Assembly: GCF_036322805.1 (NCBI RefSeq)
Contig: NZ_AP027272.1
Span: 3,224,001-3,288,000 of the forward strand
DNA length: 64,000 nucleotides
Source of the DNA: Planctobacterium marinum
GTDB lineage: Bacteria > Pseudomonadota > Gammaproteobacteria > Enterobacterales > Alteromonadaceae
Direction of reading: 5' to 3'
Part shown: one piece after another, positions 27,283 to 37,058 of the stretch
How positions within the stretch are numbered: the stretch's first letter is position 1
Layout of the letters: each line of letters starts with the position of its first letter
Position numbers and translations under genes: made by a program
The notes under the pieces: model-generated
Told to the model about the DNA's origin: nothing
What the model saw: the letters and a program-made list of their open reading frames with translations, nothing else
Databases searched by the model: none

Positions 27283-28908
27283 ATGACAAACCTGCGTAAA
27301 AGTAATCTGGAAAAGCTGGATAATCAGGAATTCGATGTCTTGATCATTGGCGGTGGCATTAACGGTGCCGTATCCGCATCAGCTCTGGCTGCCAAGGGGG
27401 CGAAAGTTGCGCTAATTGACAAAGGCGATTTTGCTGGTTTTACCAGCTCAAATTCCTCTAATCTCGCCTGGGGTGGTATTAAATACCTGGAGTCTCACGA
27501 ATACGGTCTGGTGTATAAGCTCTGCAAAAGCCGTAATCACTTAATGAGCAATTACCCCTCTACCGTACAGGAAATTCGCTTTCTCACCAGTATTCAAAAA
27601 GGCTTCCGCTTTCCGCCGTTTTTTGTGTTTCTGGGCACTATTTTCTATTGGATTATCGGAAAATTTTTCACTCTGGCACCTAAGTTTTTAAGCGCACGCA
27701 AAATTAAAAAACTAGAAGAGGTGGTCAACACTGCGAACGTGCAAGGCGGTTTTGAATATTCCGACTGTTATCTTCACGATAACGATGCCAGGTTTGTCTT
27801 TAACTTTATTCGTCAGGGTATGAGTTACGGCTGTATTGCTGCCAATTATGTGGAGGCCAGTAGTGCAGATCGAATTGATGGCATGTGGCACACCAAAGCC
27901 AAGGATGGTATTAGCGGTAAAGAGTTCACCATAAAATCCAAAGTTTTTATCAATGCTGCTGGGCCCTTTGTGGATAAAATAAATCAGGTGATTGCACAAC
28001 AAACCCAGCACCATCATCTGTTTTCCAAAGGCATTCACCTGATCGTGGATCAAATAACCGATAGCGGCAAAGTACTCACATTTTTTGCCGATGACGGTCG
28101 TTTGTTTTTCGTTATTCCCATGGGCCGAAAAACCTGCATCGGCACAACAGATACACAGGTGGAATCGCCACTTTCCTATGTTACCGAGCAAGATCGGCAA
28201 TTTGTGTTAGACAATGTTAATCGTCTGTTGGACTTGAAAAAGCCCCTCACCACTGAAGACATTATTGCTGAACGCTGTGGTGTCAGACCGCTTGCTATAA
28301 AAGGAGAAAATGGCCAAGCCGACTGGGTGCAATTGAGTCGTAAACACGCGGTGGATATCGACAGCGACAACAAACATTTATCTATCTTTGGTGGCAAACT
28401 CACCGACTGCATCAACGTTGGTGATGAAATCGCCCACGAAGTAGAAAAACTGGGTGTGCATCTCCCCTATGCAGATCAAAAATGGTACGGCGAGCCGGGC
28501 GATGAGGTCAAACAGGAGTTTCTACACAGAGCGCGCCTAATGGATCTCGATGGAATGACACCCCAAGGCGCTTCTGAACCACTTACGCAGCGCTTCTGGC
28601 GTCGCTACGGTCGCAATGCCATCAGTATGCTGGAAAGCATCAGAGAAGATAAAAGCAAAGCTGAGCGTCTTATCGAAAACGCCGAATATTTGCGAGTAGA
28701 AATAGAACATGCCGCCAAGCGTGAGATGGTCACTAAACTGGATGACTTTTTACGTCGTCGCTCAAAAATCTCCCTCGTTGTGCGGCAAGAAGAAATCCTC
28801 TCAGCTCCCGGATTAAAAGAAGCCTGCGATATCCTATTCGGTGAAGAAGCCGAAGCCAAATTAGAAGAATACAAAACCATGCTGGCGCAGCGACAAGCTC
28901 GACAATGA
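27283..28908 (+). CDS. glpD: FAD-dependent glycerol-3-phosphate dehydrogenase family protein
   Basis: Resembles aerobic glycerol-3-phosphate dehydrogenase, a membrane-associated flavoprotein feeding electrons to quinone. The N-terminal FAD Rossmann motif is DVLIIGGGINGAVSASALAAKGAKVALIDKGDFAGFTSSNSSNLAWGGIKYLE; further motifs are YSDCYLHDNDARF, INAAGPFVDKI, GIHLIVDQ and IGTTDT, with a C-terminal helical domain. The start is ATG 27283, preceded by GAGCGG; ATG 27256 is possible. No glycerol kinase or facilitator lies nearby, so the substrate is inferred from family only. Confidence 0.85.
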   Translation: MTNLRKSNLEKLDNQEFDVLIIGGGINGAVSASALAAKGAKVALIDKGDFAGFTSSNSSNLAWGGIKYLESHEYGLVYKLCKSRNHLMSNYPSTVQEIRFLTSIQKGFRFPPFFVFLGTIFYWIIGKFFTLAPKFLSARKIKKLEEVVNTANVQGGFEYSDCYLHDNDARFVFNFIRQGMSYGCIAANYVEASSADRIDGMWHTKAKDGISGKEFTIKSKVFINAAGPFVDKINQVIAQQTQHHHLFSKGIHLIVDQITDSGKVLTFFADDGRLFFVIPMGRKTCIGTTDTQVESPLSYVTEQDRQFVLDNVNRLLDLKKPLTTEDIIAERCGVRPLAIKGENGQADWVQLSRKHAVDIDSDNKHLSIFGGKLTDCINVGDEIAHEVEKLGVHLPYADQKWYGEPGDEVKQEFLHRARLMDLDGMTPQGASEPLTQRFWRRYGRNAISMLESIREDKSKAERLIENAEYLRVEIEHAAKREMVTKLDDFLRRRSKISLVVRQEEILSAPGLKEACDILFGEEAEAKLEEYKTMLAQRQARQ

Positions 28909-28945
28909 AATCCGGGGCTGCATTATTTGAAACTGCCCGAAAATT

Positions 28946-28974
28946 TTGTAACAAAAGTGTCATAAAAGCTTAAT
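28946..28974 (+). promoter_or_regulatory. possible Pho box
   Basis: Three half-site-like 7-mers spaced 11 bases apart: TTGTAAC (28946), GTGTCAT (28957), GCTTAAT (28968), each followed by an A-rich 4-mer, resembling CTGTCAT-AWAW-CTGTMAY. TACACT at 28981 could be a -10. The third half-site is poor. Low confidence. Confidence 0.25.
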
Positions 28975-29040
28975 TTCACCTACACTGCAAAATCATTACA
29001 ATCGTCATCGAATTTGATGATACATAAGAGTGTTCGCGGT

Positions 29041-29361
29041 ATGGGCAAAGATTCAAAAGAAAAGAGCAAAGTTGAAAAAGAGCTAGATAAACAAGCCGCA
29101 ATTGAAATCAAGCGACACATAAAGGCGGAGATGGCCATGGCAGGTCTTACCTATAAGGATCTCGCCAAACGCATGAACAAACTGGGCCGCCCGATCTCAG
29201 AACAAAGCCTGCGCAACAAAGTCAGTAAAGGCTCGCACCGTACGACCTGGTACTGGGATCTGATGAAAATCATTCGCAGCAAACCGGCACCTGATTTAAC
29301 CACTGACGACAGCGAGTCGCCAGTGACTGATAACCAGTTTCCTACCGAAATAGAGAATTGA
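29041..29361 (+). CDS. DUF6471-type small HTH-like protein
   Basis: About 106 residues. The core, IKRHIKAEMAMAGLTYKDLAKRMNKLGRPISEQSLRNKVSKGSHRTTWYWDLMKII, fits the DUF6471 pattern, which resembles a helix-turn-helix domain, with charged flanks rich in Lys/Glu at the N-terminus and acidic at the C-terminus. DNA binding is therefore plausible but not shown. Earlier in-frame starts (TTG 29014, ATG 29017) exist; ATG 29041 gives the clean MGKDSKEK start. The gene is convergent with the metallopeptidase gene, only 8 bases away. Confidence 0.72.
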   Translation: MGKDSKEKSKVEKELDKQAAIEIKRHIKAEMAMAGLTYKDLAKRMNKLGRPISEQSLRNKVSKGSHRTTWYWDLMKIIRSKPAPDLTTDDSESPVTDNQFPTEIEN

Positions 29362-29368
29362 GTAAGAA

Positions 29369-30445
29369 CTAAGCAACAATCTCTTGTTGCTTTATCACCT
29401 TGTGCACAAATTCCAGTTTTGCAATCACCACAGGGCTCAGTACAAAGGGATAGGCATGATTGTGCCCCATGCTGCGATTGAGGCTATTAAGTGCGAATGT
29501 CAGTGGGATCCAATGGGCGACAATGCGGGAAAAATCCCGCTGCGCATAAGGATTAAAGTTAACATCGGTTTCATAGTCTTCACTACTAACTGCTCGTGGT
29601 TTTGCCTGCAGGTTGAACTGCCAGGCGGTATCCAACGTATCAACGATGTGTAGATAATGGGCCCAGGTTTCCGCCCAATCTTCCCAAGCGTGACTACTGG
29701 CGTAGCTGCTCACGAACTGCTCCTGCCAGTTTTCCGCGGGTCCTTGGGTGTAATGAGATTGCAGTGCGTCGCCATAGTTTTCGGTATCGTCGCCAAAAAC
29801 GTTCCGGCAAGCTTGCAGATAATCACTATTCGCGATTAATCGGTCCCAATAATAATGCCCTGACTCATGGCGGAAATGACCGAGAATTGTGCGATAAGGC
29901 TCCGCCATCTGGTCGCGCATTCGCTCCCGTTCAGCCGGATCTGCCTCGGCCAAATTAATGGTAATATGGCCCTGACTATGACCGGTCAACACTTTTTCCC
30001 GCTCTGAGAACTGAGCCGGTGAATCGCTCAAGAATGAAAAAGATAAGCCGTCTTGTTCATTTTCATCTTTTGACATCAAGGGCAAATTTAACTGCAAGGC
30101 ACTGTATATGAGTCGCCGCTTCTCCTTCTCCATGGTATGCCACAAGATCCGATTGCCCTCCAGTTCCAGATTGGGAATGGTATCGTTGAGGCGACACGCC
30201 TTACAGTATTCTTCCTCGTCAAACTCAGGTACCAACCAGTTACAGACATTGTGTTCATAGTAGTTGCGACATTTTTTGTAGCGGTTGTCGCTACCTGCTA
30301 CGGTAAATACCGCGGCCTCCTGAGGCTTGAAGGCAACGATTTTGAGAATCTCCGGGACAAACCCCAGCTCATGGCCACATTGGTTACAAGTGACGTTTTC
30401 AAAATACAATAAGTTGCTGCAAACAGGACAATTAAATAGTCGCAC
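29369..30445 (-). CDS. putative zinc-binding metallopeptidase with N-terminal zinc ribbon
   Basis: 358 residues. The N-terminus is a zinc ribbon with CxxC pairs C6/C9 and C20/C23 (FNCPVCSNLL and CNQCG). The catalytic region carries HESGH in GHFRHESGHYYWDRLI at about 192-196, the HExxH-like zinc site of the Peptidase_Mx family. WADAW-like context EDWAETWAHYLHIVDTLDTA follows, with a possible third ligand. No signal peptide, so cytoplasmic. Natural substrate unknown. Single gene. Confidence 0.85.
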   Translation of the reverse strand: MRLFNCPVCSNLLYFENVTCNQCGHELGFVPEILKIVAFKPQEAAVFTVAGSDNRYKKCRNYYEHNVCNWLVPEFDEEEYCKACRLNDTIPNLELEGNRILWHTMEKEKRRLIYSALQLNLPLMSKDENEQDGLSFSFLSDSPAQFSEREKVLTGHSQGHITINLAEADPAERERMRDQMAEPYRTILGHFRHESGHYYWDRLIANSDYLQACRNVFGDDTENYGDALQSHYTQGPAENWQEQFVSSYASSHAWEDWAETWAHYLHIVDTLDTAWQFNLQAKPRAVSSEDYETDVNFNPYAQRDFSRIVAHWIPLTFALNSLNRSMGHNHAYPFVLSPVVIAKLEFVHKVIKQQEIVA

Positions 30446-30515
30446 TTTTGGCTCCCGGTATTAAGTAACTAATCCTGTAGACGCATAAGTCAGCGATAAA
30501 GTCACATATAGCAAA

Positions 30516-31454
30516 TCAATCCTGACGTTCGATATTGTGAAAATACTCGCCTTTAACTCTATTGCGCCCTTCAGATTTAGCTTCGTAAAGCAATTTGTCA
30601 GTGGCCGTTAGCAATGCCTGTGTTCCCTGGTCTTCGGGAAAAAGGGTGCAAACACCACAACTAAAGGTGGCAAAATCGGCCACCGAAGAGCCCGCATGAG
30701 GGATACACAAGTTTGCAAAATCCGCTAACAACTCATTGAGAATAGTGTTGGCCTGTTGCAAGTCACAGTCGAACAGAATAACGGCAAATTCTTCACCGCC
30801 ATAGCGTGCGATATGATCAGCACCGCGTTTGATGTTATTACGTAAACAGTTCGCCAAGGCTTTCAAACATTCATCTCCAGCCGGATGCCCATAGATATCG
30901 TTGTATTGTTTAAAAAAATCAATATCTAACATGGCTAATGATATCGGTGCAGAAATGCGTCGGGCATGACTCCAGGACTTCTCGAGATAATCATCAAAGG
31001 CACGTCGATTTGGGATCTCCGTTAAGCCGTCAATTCGAGCGAGATTAGCCAATAGCTCTGTTTTACGAATAAGTTGCGCCTGAAGGTCTACACGAGCCTT
31101 CAGTACGGAAACATTGATGGGTTTGGAGATATAATCGTTGGCACCGAGTCTGATACCTTCTATCTCGTCAGCGGGCTTATCTCGACCAGTCATAAATACG
31201 ATATTAATTTCGCCGTATACATCGTGGTTGGCTTTCACCTCACGACAGATATCGAGGCCACTGCCATCTGGCAGGCCAATATCTAACAAGACAATTTCAA
31301 ATTGCTGTTTTAACAAGGCATCCATGGCATCAGCTTTATTGTCCACCAAGGTCAACTGATAGTCTTCTTGAAGCTTTTCAGCCACAATTTGACGATTGGC
31401 GATATCGTCCTCTACCACGAGGATTCGGTATTTATAGTTATTACTGGTTTGCAT
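30516..31454 (-). CDS. response regulator diguanylate cyclase (REC-GGDEF)
   Basis: Makes the second messenger c-di-GMP from two GTP under control of a receiver domain. REC at about 9-125 with phosphoacceptor Asp in VLLDIGLPDGSG (about residue 56) and Lys in NDYISKPIN. The GGDEF domain follows at about 145-305 with RYGGEEFAVILFD, an active-site GGEEF. Start ATG at 31452-31454, preceded by AGGAA with 8-base spacing; a longer reading (31484) is less likely. No I-site RxxD is obvious just before GGEEF. No cognate kinase is adjacent. Confidence 0.92.
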   Translation of the reverse strand: MQTSNNYKYRILVVEDDIANRQIVAEKLQEDYQLTLVDNKADAMDALLKQQFEIVLLDIGLPDGSGLDICREVKANHDVYGEINIVFMTGRDKPADEIEGIRLGANDYISKPINVSVLKARVDLQAQLIRKTELLANLARIDGLTEIPNRRAFDDYLEKSWSHARRISAPISLAMLDIDFFKQYNDIYGHPAGDECLKALANCLRNNIKRGADHIARYGGEEFAVILFDCDLQQANTILNELLADFANLCIPHAGSSVADFATFSCGVCTLFPEDQGTQALLTATDKLLYEAKSEGRNRVKGEYFHNIERQD

Positions 31455-31558
31455 GCCGTGTTCCTGGAAAAAAGAAAACAGCATACCGTACCCTACATGA
31501 CAAGAAATAGTGCTTTAGTCGCAAATGTCATGATTTATCGATTTGATGCAGGTTCGAC

Positions 31559-31636
31559 TGTAGGTTCGGCTTAATCGACAGGGATGTCGTGAATGCCGTT
31601 TATGTCGGGAACATTAAACGGCGAGCCGGACAAGGA
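31559..31636. repeat. short copy of the dispersed intergenic repeat
   Basis: TGTAGGTTCGGCTTAATCGACAGGGATGTCGTGAATGCC, then GTTTATGTCGGGAACATTAAACGGCGAGCCGGACAA. It matches the left half of the copies at 41119 and the middle of the 21690 copy. The right half (CTCCCTGCAAAAA, GCCATCCATGGCG) is missing. Confidence 0.7.
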
Positions 31637-31649
31637 TGCTTGACTGAAA

Positions 31650-31683
31650 AAAACAAAAAAGCCCGAACCTTTCGATTCGGGCT
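31650..31683 (-). terminator. terminator of the tRNA-Ser/tRNA-Arg operon
   Basis: Stem AGCCCGAA/TTCGGGCT (31661-31668 and 31676-31683). On the minus strand it is followed by TTTTTTGTTTTTTT, a long U-tract, so it terminates the tRNA transcript. Confidence 0.85.
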
Positions 31684-31692
31684 TTTCCGATA

Positions 31693-31769
31693 TGGCGCGT
31701 GTGGAAGGATTCGAACCTCCGACCGCCTGGTTCGTAGCCAGGTACTCTATCCAGCTGAGCTACACACGC
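31693..31769 (-). tRNA. tRNA-Arg(ACG), copy nearest the terminator
   Basis: A 77-nt gene with encoded CCA end. Acceptor GCGTGTG pairs with CACACGC, D-arm AGCTCAGCTGGATAGAGT, anticodon arm CCTGGCTACGAACCAGG with anticodon ACG (read as ICG), T-arm GGAGGTTCGAATCCTTCC. It is identical over its whole length, as read, to the copy at 32068-32144. Equivalent to argV-type genes after csrA in E. coli. Confidence 0.96.
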
Positions 31770-31842
31770 TTTAAAACTTGTTCTTTTATTGAGATGCACG
31801 AGCATCTATCAATATCCAGAGAATTTCAACCTTTTAAAGTTT

Positions 31843-31960
31843 AACCCTTCCCTAGTGAGGGCTTCCAGCTCGGCGTCCGCTTGCCTCGCGTTCAAACCGG
31901 AAATTGCTCCAGGTATTCGCAATTTCAATTTCGGTTTTCACCCAGCTGAGCTACACACGC
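31843..31960 (-). pseudogene. truncated tRNA-Arg fused to a structured non-tRNA segment
   Basis: The first 19 bases of tRNA-Arg (positions 31942-31960, GCGTGTGTAGCTCAGCTGG on the minus strand) are intact, then the tRNA sequence ends. The rest is replaced by about 100 bases that can fold (ACCGAAATTG near the start pairs imperfectly with CAATTTCCGGT). The flank next to its 5' end (TTTAAACTTGTTC) matches the flank of the tRNA-Arg at 31693-31769, so it arose from a copy of the repeated tRNA unit. It lies between the two intact tRNA-Arg genes and should be part of their primary transcript. Confidence 0.7.
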
Positions 31961-32067
31961 TTTAAACTTGTTCAGCGATTGAAGTACGGAATACTTTCAA
32001 AGGCTTTAATATGCTCAATTATAATGGGTGAGCGAAATACTTCAAATATCAAGATTCAATAACTGAA

Positions 32068-32144
32068 TGGCGCGTGTGGAAGGATTCGAACCTCCGACCG
32101 CCTGGTTCGTAGCCAGGTACTCTATCCAGCTGAGCTACACACGC
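32068..32144 (-). tRNA. tRNA-Arg(ACG), second copy
   Basis: A 77-nt gene including CCA, with the same acceptor, D, anticodon (ACG) and T arms as the copy at 31693. It sits 52 bases downstream of tRNA-Ser in the same transcript direction. Confidence 0.96.
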
Positions 32145-32194
32145 GCAGATATTTAAATTCAGCATTTCAAAATGTCGATAAAACGACAAGTTGA

Positions 32195-32287
<93 letters not shown>

Positions 32288-32483
32288 TAAACTTTGGATT
32301 TTAACCGTCCTTTCAGACCAGTCTCAGCCCCAAAATGTGGATGCGAAGTTTAATGATTAGTACCGCGAAGTCAAACAATTTTTTGAGGAATTGATTTAGA
32401 TGCTGGCAATTTAATCAATGCAGTCATTTATTGACCAACTGGTTAATAAATAGACTGTGCGAATTCGAGGGCCGCAAGCCCTG

Positions 32484-32512
32484 AAAATGCAAAAGGCTGG
32501 AAGACCAGCCCG
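32484..32512 (-). terminator. terminator after csrA
   Basis: Stem GGCTGG/CCAGCC (32495-32510) with TTTTGCATTTT following on the minus strand, 12 bases after the csrA stop. A second small hairpin, AGGGC/GCCCT, lies just beyond. Confidence 0.75.
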
Positions 32513-32521
32513 CGATGAAGA

Positions 32522-32737
32522 TTATTCTTCGCCTTTGTCAGCGCCCGACTCGTGAGCAGCCAACTGAGCGTTTTTCTCCGCCTGAATGCGCATGTAAATT
32601 TCTTCACGATGCACTGATACTTCTTTTGGTGCGTTCACACCGATACGTACCTGATTTCCTTTCACTCCTAGTACAGTAACTGTCACTTCGTCACCGATCA
32701 TCAGAGTTTCACCAACACGTCTGGTTAAAATTAGCAT
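32522..32737 (-). CDS. csrA: carbon storage regulator CsrA
   Basis: Homodimeric RNA-binding post-transcriptional regulator that recognises GGA motifs in mRNA leaders. [55 protein letters not shown] is the complete core including the RNA-binding residues at L4-R7 and R44. At 71 residues it has a slightly longer C-terminal tail than the 61-residue E. coli protein. Located between alaS and tRNA-Ser, the conserved gammaproteobacterial position. Confidence 0.98.
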   Translation of the reverse strand: MLILTRRVGETLMIGDEVTVTVLGVKGNQVRIGVNAPKEVSVHREEIYMRIQAEKNAQLAAHESGADKGEE

Positions 32738-32869
32738 TCTCTTGCTCCCGTTCCCGTTATTCCAATGGAAAATCCGTTTAGCGTTTTCAAAAATCGCAGC
32801 CCCGTCCAGACCGCGATTTTCCCTACCATTCCTTATTTTTTGTCACTAAAAATTGGTAGTTAATCTGGA

Positions 32870-35467
32870 TTATAGACTATCTTCTAACCATGTCGAGATA
32901 GACTTTAGTCCAACTGCCAGATTTTCGGGTTGAGTTCCACCAGCCTGCGCCATATCTGGTCTACCACCACCTTTACCGCCAACTTGCTGGGCAACAAAGT
33001 TAACTAAATCGCCCGCTTTCACTTGCGACGTTAAGTCTTTAGTAACACCAGCTATCAAGTTAACTTTGGCGTCGCCTTTCACTGCCAGGAAGATGATCCC
33101 CGAACCAATTTGGTTTTTCAGATCGTCCACCATGCCGCGCAATGCTTTAGGTTCAACCCCCTCTAATTCAGAGACCAGTACTTTGGTACCTTTTATTTCA
33201 ATTATTTTTGAAATCAGGTCGTTACCCGCCTGACTGGCCAGCTTTTGTTTCAACTGGTCAATTTCTTTTTCCAGTGATTTTTGCTGCTGAGTTAAACCTT
33301 CAATACGGTCCGCTACCTGAGCTGGATCGGTTTTTAATTTGTCGGCTATTTTAGCCACAGTATCTAACGCCGCCTGAGTGTAATCCACGGCAGCCTGTCC
33401 GGTAATGGCCTCGATTCGACGTACTCCCGCGGCAATACCGCCTTCAGAGACAATCTTAAACAAGCCAATATCGCCGGTACGGGTTACGTGCGTACCACCA
33501 CAAAGCTCCACAGAGAAATCTCCCATGGATACCACACGTACCTTTTCATCATACTTTTCACCAAACAACGCCATTGCACCAGAGGCCTTGGCTTCTTCCA
33601 GATCCATTAGCTTTGTGTCCAACGGATTGTTAGCGCGGATTTGTTGGTTAACAATGGCTTCAATTTCTCGCAGCTCCTGTTTACTCACGGCTTCTAAATG
33701 AGAAAAGTCGAAACGGAATTTGTCAGGCTCAACCAATGAACCTTTCTGGTTCACATGGCTACCTAAAACCTGACGCAATGCGGCATGCACAAGGTGAGTG
33801 GCACTGTGATTGAGTTTGATGCGCTGGCGGCGCTCGCTGTCTACCAGTGTCGCGACGCTATCGCCCACGCTAAGGCTAGTCTCGGCCAAGCCTTTGTGAG
33901 CAACCGCTTTACCCAATTTTACGGTATCTTGCACAACGAACTGTCCGCTTGCAATTTGCAGAACGCCCCGGTCGCCTACCTGACCACCAGATTCAGCATA
34001 AAACGGTGTTTCGTCTAAAATAACAATGCCTTCGTCACCTGCCTTCAAAGATGCAACGGCGTTACCTTCTTTAAATAGCTCAACGATTTTGGCATTACCT
34101 TGCTCTTGGTCGTAGCCGGTGAAATCAGAAATCTGCTCCGACTTCAACATGGCGTTGTAATCGGCGCCAAAGTTACTGGCCTGCTGTGAGCGTTTTTGTT
34201 GCTCAGCCATAGCTTGTTCAAACCCGGCTTCATCAATTTTTAAGGATTTTTCTCGCAATACGTCATTAGTGAGATCTAACGGGAAGCCATAGGTATCGTA
34301 TAACTTAAAGGCCAAATCGCCGGGCAAGGTATCCCCTTCCATTTGAGCAATGGCTTCATTAAGGATATTCATGCCGCGATCCAGGGTACGAGAAAATTGC
34401 TCTTCTTCTACCTTAAGCACTTTTTCCACAACGGCTTGTTGCTCTCTAAGCTCAGGGTAAGCTTCGCCCATTTGCGCCACCAGAGACGCCACCAGTTTGT
34501 GGAAGAAGATGTCTTTAGCACCCAATTTATTACCATGGCGCACGGCACGGCGAATAATACGGCGCAGCACATAACCACGGCCTTCATTAGAAGGCATTAC
34601 GCCATCGCAGATCAAGAAACCACAAGAGCGGATATGGTCAGCAATAACCCGTAAGGATTTATCCTCCAGATCGCTGCTGCCGACAATTTTGGCTGCATCA
34701 GCAATTAAGTTTTGAAAGATATCAATCTCATAGTTGCTGTGCACATTTTGTAAAATAGCAGAGATACGCTCCAGACCCATACCGGTATCGATGGAAGGCT
34801 TTGGCAATGGCTCCATGGTGCCATCGGCCTGACGATTAAACTGCATAAATACCAGGTTCCAGATCTCGATAAAGCGGTCGCCATCTTCTTCCGGTGAGCC
34901 AGGAGGACCTCCCCAGATATGTTCACCGTGATCGTAGAAAATCTCCGAGCAAGGCCCACAAGGACCCGTATCACCCATGGACCAGAAGTTATCAGAAGTG
35001 GAAATGCGAATGATTTTTTCCGCCGGAATACCGATTTCTTTGTTCCAGATGTCGAAGGCTTCGTCGTCTTCCGAGTAAACCGTTACCAGTAGCTTTTCCT
35101 TGGGCAAGCCCAACTCTTCAGTTAGAAAGGTCCAGGCGAAACGAATGGCATCGGTTTTAAAATAATCGCCGAAACTAAAATTACCCAGCATTTCAAAGAA
35201 AGTATGGTGTCTGGCGGTATAACCTACGTTTTCCAGGTCATTGTGTTTACCACCAGCACGCACACAGCGCTGAGAGCTTACAGCGCGGCTGTAACTACGC
35301 TTATCAGAACCTAAAAAGACATCTTTAAACTGGTTCATACCCGCGTTTGTGAACAATAGCGTCGGATCGTCATGAGGCACCAAAGAAGAACTGGCAACCA
35401 GTTGGTGGTTATGACGTTGGAAATATTCAAAAAAAGCGTTTCTGATCTCAGCCGTGGTTTTGCTCAT
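32870..35467 (-). CDS. alaS: alanine--tRNA ligase
   Basis: Class II synthetase that charges tRNA-Ala, with editing of mischarged Ser/Gly. The N-terminal catalytic domain starts [45 protein letters not shown]. The editing domain has [11 protein letters not shown] and CGGTH. The C-terminal DHH-associated domain ends [12 protein letters not shown]. Start ATG at 35465-35467 (MSKTTAEIR), preceded by AGGATG; the in-frame start at 35530 adds a non-homologous stretch. 865 residues. Confidence 0.97.
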   Translation of the reverse strand: MSKTTAEIRNAFFEYFQRHNHQLVASSSLVPHDDPTLLFTNAGMNQFKDVFLGSDKRSYSRAVSSQRCVRAGGKHNDLENVGYTARHHTFFEMLGNFSFGDYFKTDAIRFAWTFLTEELGLPKEKLLVTVYSEDDEAFDIWNKEIGIPAEKIIRISTSDNFWSMGDTGPCGPCSEIFYDHGEHIWGGPPGSPEEDGDRFIEIWNLVFMQFNRQADGTMEPLPKPSIDTGMGLERISAILQNVHSNYEIDIFQNLIADAAKIVGSSDLEDKSLRVIADHIRSCGFLICDGVMPSNEGRGYVLRRIIRRAVRHGNKLGAKDIFFHKLVASLVAQMGEAYPELREQQAVVEKVLKVEEEQFSRTLDRGMNILNEAIAQMEGDTLPGDLAFKLYDTYGFPLDLTNDVLREKSLKIDEAGFEQAMAEQQKRSQQASNFGADYNAMLKSEQISDFTGYDQEQGNAKIVELFKEGNAVASLKAGDEGIVILDETPFYAESGGQVGDRGVLQIASGQFVVQDTVKLGKAVAHKGLAETSLSVGDSVATLVDSERRQRIKLNHSATHLVHAALRQVLGSHVNQKGSLVEPDKFRFDFSHLEAVSKQELREIEAIVNQQIRANNPLDTKLMDLEEAKASGAMALFGEKYDEKVRVVSMGDFSVELCGGTHVTRTGDIGLFKIVSEGGIAAGVRRIEAITGQAAVDYTQAALDTVAKIADKLKTDPAQVADRIEGLTQQQKSLEKEIDQLKQKLASQAGNDLISKIIEIKGTKVLVSELEGVEPKALRGMVDDLKNQIGSGIIFLAVKGDAKVNLIAGVTKDLTSQVKAGDLVNFVAQQVGGKGGGRPDMAQAGGTQPENLAVGLKSISTWLEDSL

Positions 35468-35693
35468 CGGGCATCCTGTATAAAGTTCGCAAAGTGTATT
35501 CGAAATAGGGCGCAAGATAGCATGATTCAAGGGTTAATTAAAATTGATTCAAGGGCTAATTAAAATTGATTCACCACCACAAGTTTACTTTTAGGTGCGT
35601 TGTTCAAGATTGCAGTGGTCCGCAAGCAAAAATTCGCTAGTATAGGTTAAAAACATCAGCGACAGGCTCAGGATGAATCACTAAAAACACGGG

Positions 35694-37040
35694 GTGTGGA
35701 TTCTAATGCTGATTCCGTTAAATTTAGCCAACTGTGTGGCAAAGGAGCAAAGTGCAGTGAATATCGATAAATCGGGATTGGATGCTTACCTCAACGCCCT
35801 TAACGATAATAATAAGATGATGACTGCAGTGTATGTTTCAAAAAACGGACACCTCGTTTATCAGCACTACGCAGGCCATGCCTTTACCGAAGACGGCCAG
35901 GTGATAAATCACGACACCCGCTTTCGCATCGGCTCCATCACCAAAACCTATACTGCTGTATTAATCATGCAATTGGTTGAGCAAGGTGAATTATCCTTAC
36001 AGGATACACTGGACAAGCACTTCCCCAGTTTCCCAAACGCTGGCAAAATCACTCTGCATCATCTGTTAAATCACCGCTCTGGGATTGCTAACTTTACAGA
36101 GCAAGCTGACTACCCCAACTACATGACTCAAAATAAAAATATGGAGCAAATGCTGGCTATCATCGCAGCCCTACCGTCCGAATTTCCGCCCGGTAGTCAA
36201 CATACTTATTCAAACAGCAATTATGTTGTTCTGGGGTTTATTTTGGAGCAACTGTATAAGGCTCCTCTGTCGGAAATTATCGCCACCAGGATCGCCAAAC
36301 CTCTCGGTCTAAAAAACAGCTATTTTGGCAACACCATCAATAGCAAAGACAATGAAGCCGCCTCTTATTACTTCGCTGAAAACTGGCAAAAAGCCCCGGA
36401 AACCACTTTGCAAATTCCTCATGGAGCGGGGGCAATGGTAGCGACAGCACAGGAGACTAATGAATTTACCCATGCATTGTTTAACGGCAAATTAGTCAAT
36501 GAGGAATCGCTGAAAACGATGATGAAACTCAAAGATGGCTATGGACTTGGACTCTTTGCCAGACCGTTTTACGAGCAGTATTTATGGGGTCACAACGGTT
36601 GTATTGATGGCTTCGCATCTGATACCGCCTACAATCTGGAAGACGGAGTCGCTATCACGGTTTTATCTAACGGCGTTAATTATGATTTTAACGGTGTATT
36701 AATCGCCATTTTAAGTGGTATTTACGAAAAAGACTTTGACCTGCCCGACTTTTCTGCCGCGGCAGTGGAAGTTTCAAAGAGTAACTTGGCCAGAACTATC
36801 GGGAGCTTTGCAAGTGGAGACTTACCTCTGGCCATTCAATTTTTCGTTGAGAAGGGCCAATTAATGGCACAAGCCCCTGGCCAAGGTGCTTTTCCACTGA
36901 CTCCATACTCCGATTCGGAATATCGTTTTGATGGTGCAGGGATCGTAATCAAATTTGATGAACAAAGCGAAAAACAAGGCCAACTACAGCGATTCGTTTT
37001 ACATCAAGGTGGCGGACAATTTCGTTACGAGCGCAAGTAG
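35694..37040 (+). CDS. serine hydrolase, class C beta-lactamase/D-aminopeptidase family
   Basis: 448 residues. The penicillin-recognising fold's three motifs are present: nucleophile SITK (81-84), YSN (172-174) and HNG (300-302, replacing KTG). Such proteins include esterases, D-aminopeptidases and beta-lactamase-like enzymes, so the substrate is not predictable. A GTG start at 35694 is used, with ATG 35706 as alternative; the hydrophobic start MWILMLIPLNLANC suggests export, but the signal is weak and its lipobox imperfect. It is inserted on the opposite strand between alaS and recX, which are normally adjacent. Confidence 0.85.
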   Translation: MWILMLIPLNLANCVAKEQSAVNIDKSGLDAYLNALNDNNKMMTAVYVSKNGHLVYQHYAGHAFTEDGQVINHDTRFRIGSITKTYTAVLIMQLVEQGELSLQDTLDKHFPSFPNAGKITLHHLLNHRSGIANFTEQADYPNYMTQNKNMEQMLAIIAALPSEFPPGSQHTYSNSNYVVLGFILEQLYKAPLSEIIATRIAKPLGLKNSYFGNTINSKDNEAASYYFAENWQKAPETTLQIPHGAGAMVATAQETNEFTHALFNGKLVNEESLKTMMKLKDGYGLGLFARPFYEQYLWGHNGCIDGFASDTAYNLEDGVAITVLSNGVNYDFNGVLIAILSGIYEKDFDLPDFSAAAVEVSKSNLARTIGSFASGDLPLAIQFFVEKGQLMAQAPGQGAFPLTPYSDSEYRFDGAGIVIKFDEQSEKQGQLQRFVLHQGGGQFRYERK

Positions 37041-37058
37041 TTGAGTGGGTCGAACCTA

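Noticed and set aside
35694-37040. Beta-lactamase resistance gene
   Set aside because: It has SxxK and YxN but HNG instead of KTG, and the family mostly consists of esterases and peptidases; resistance is not supported.
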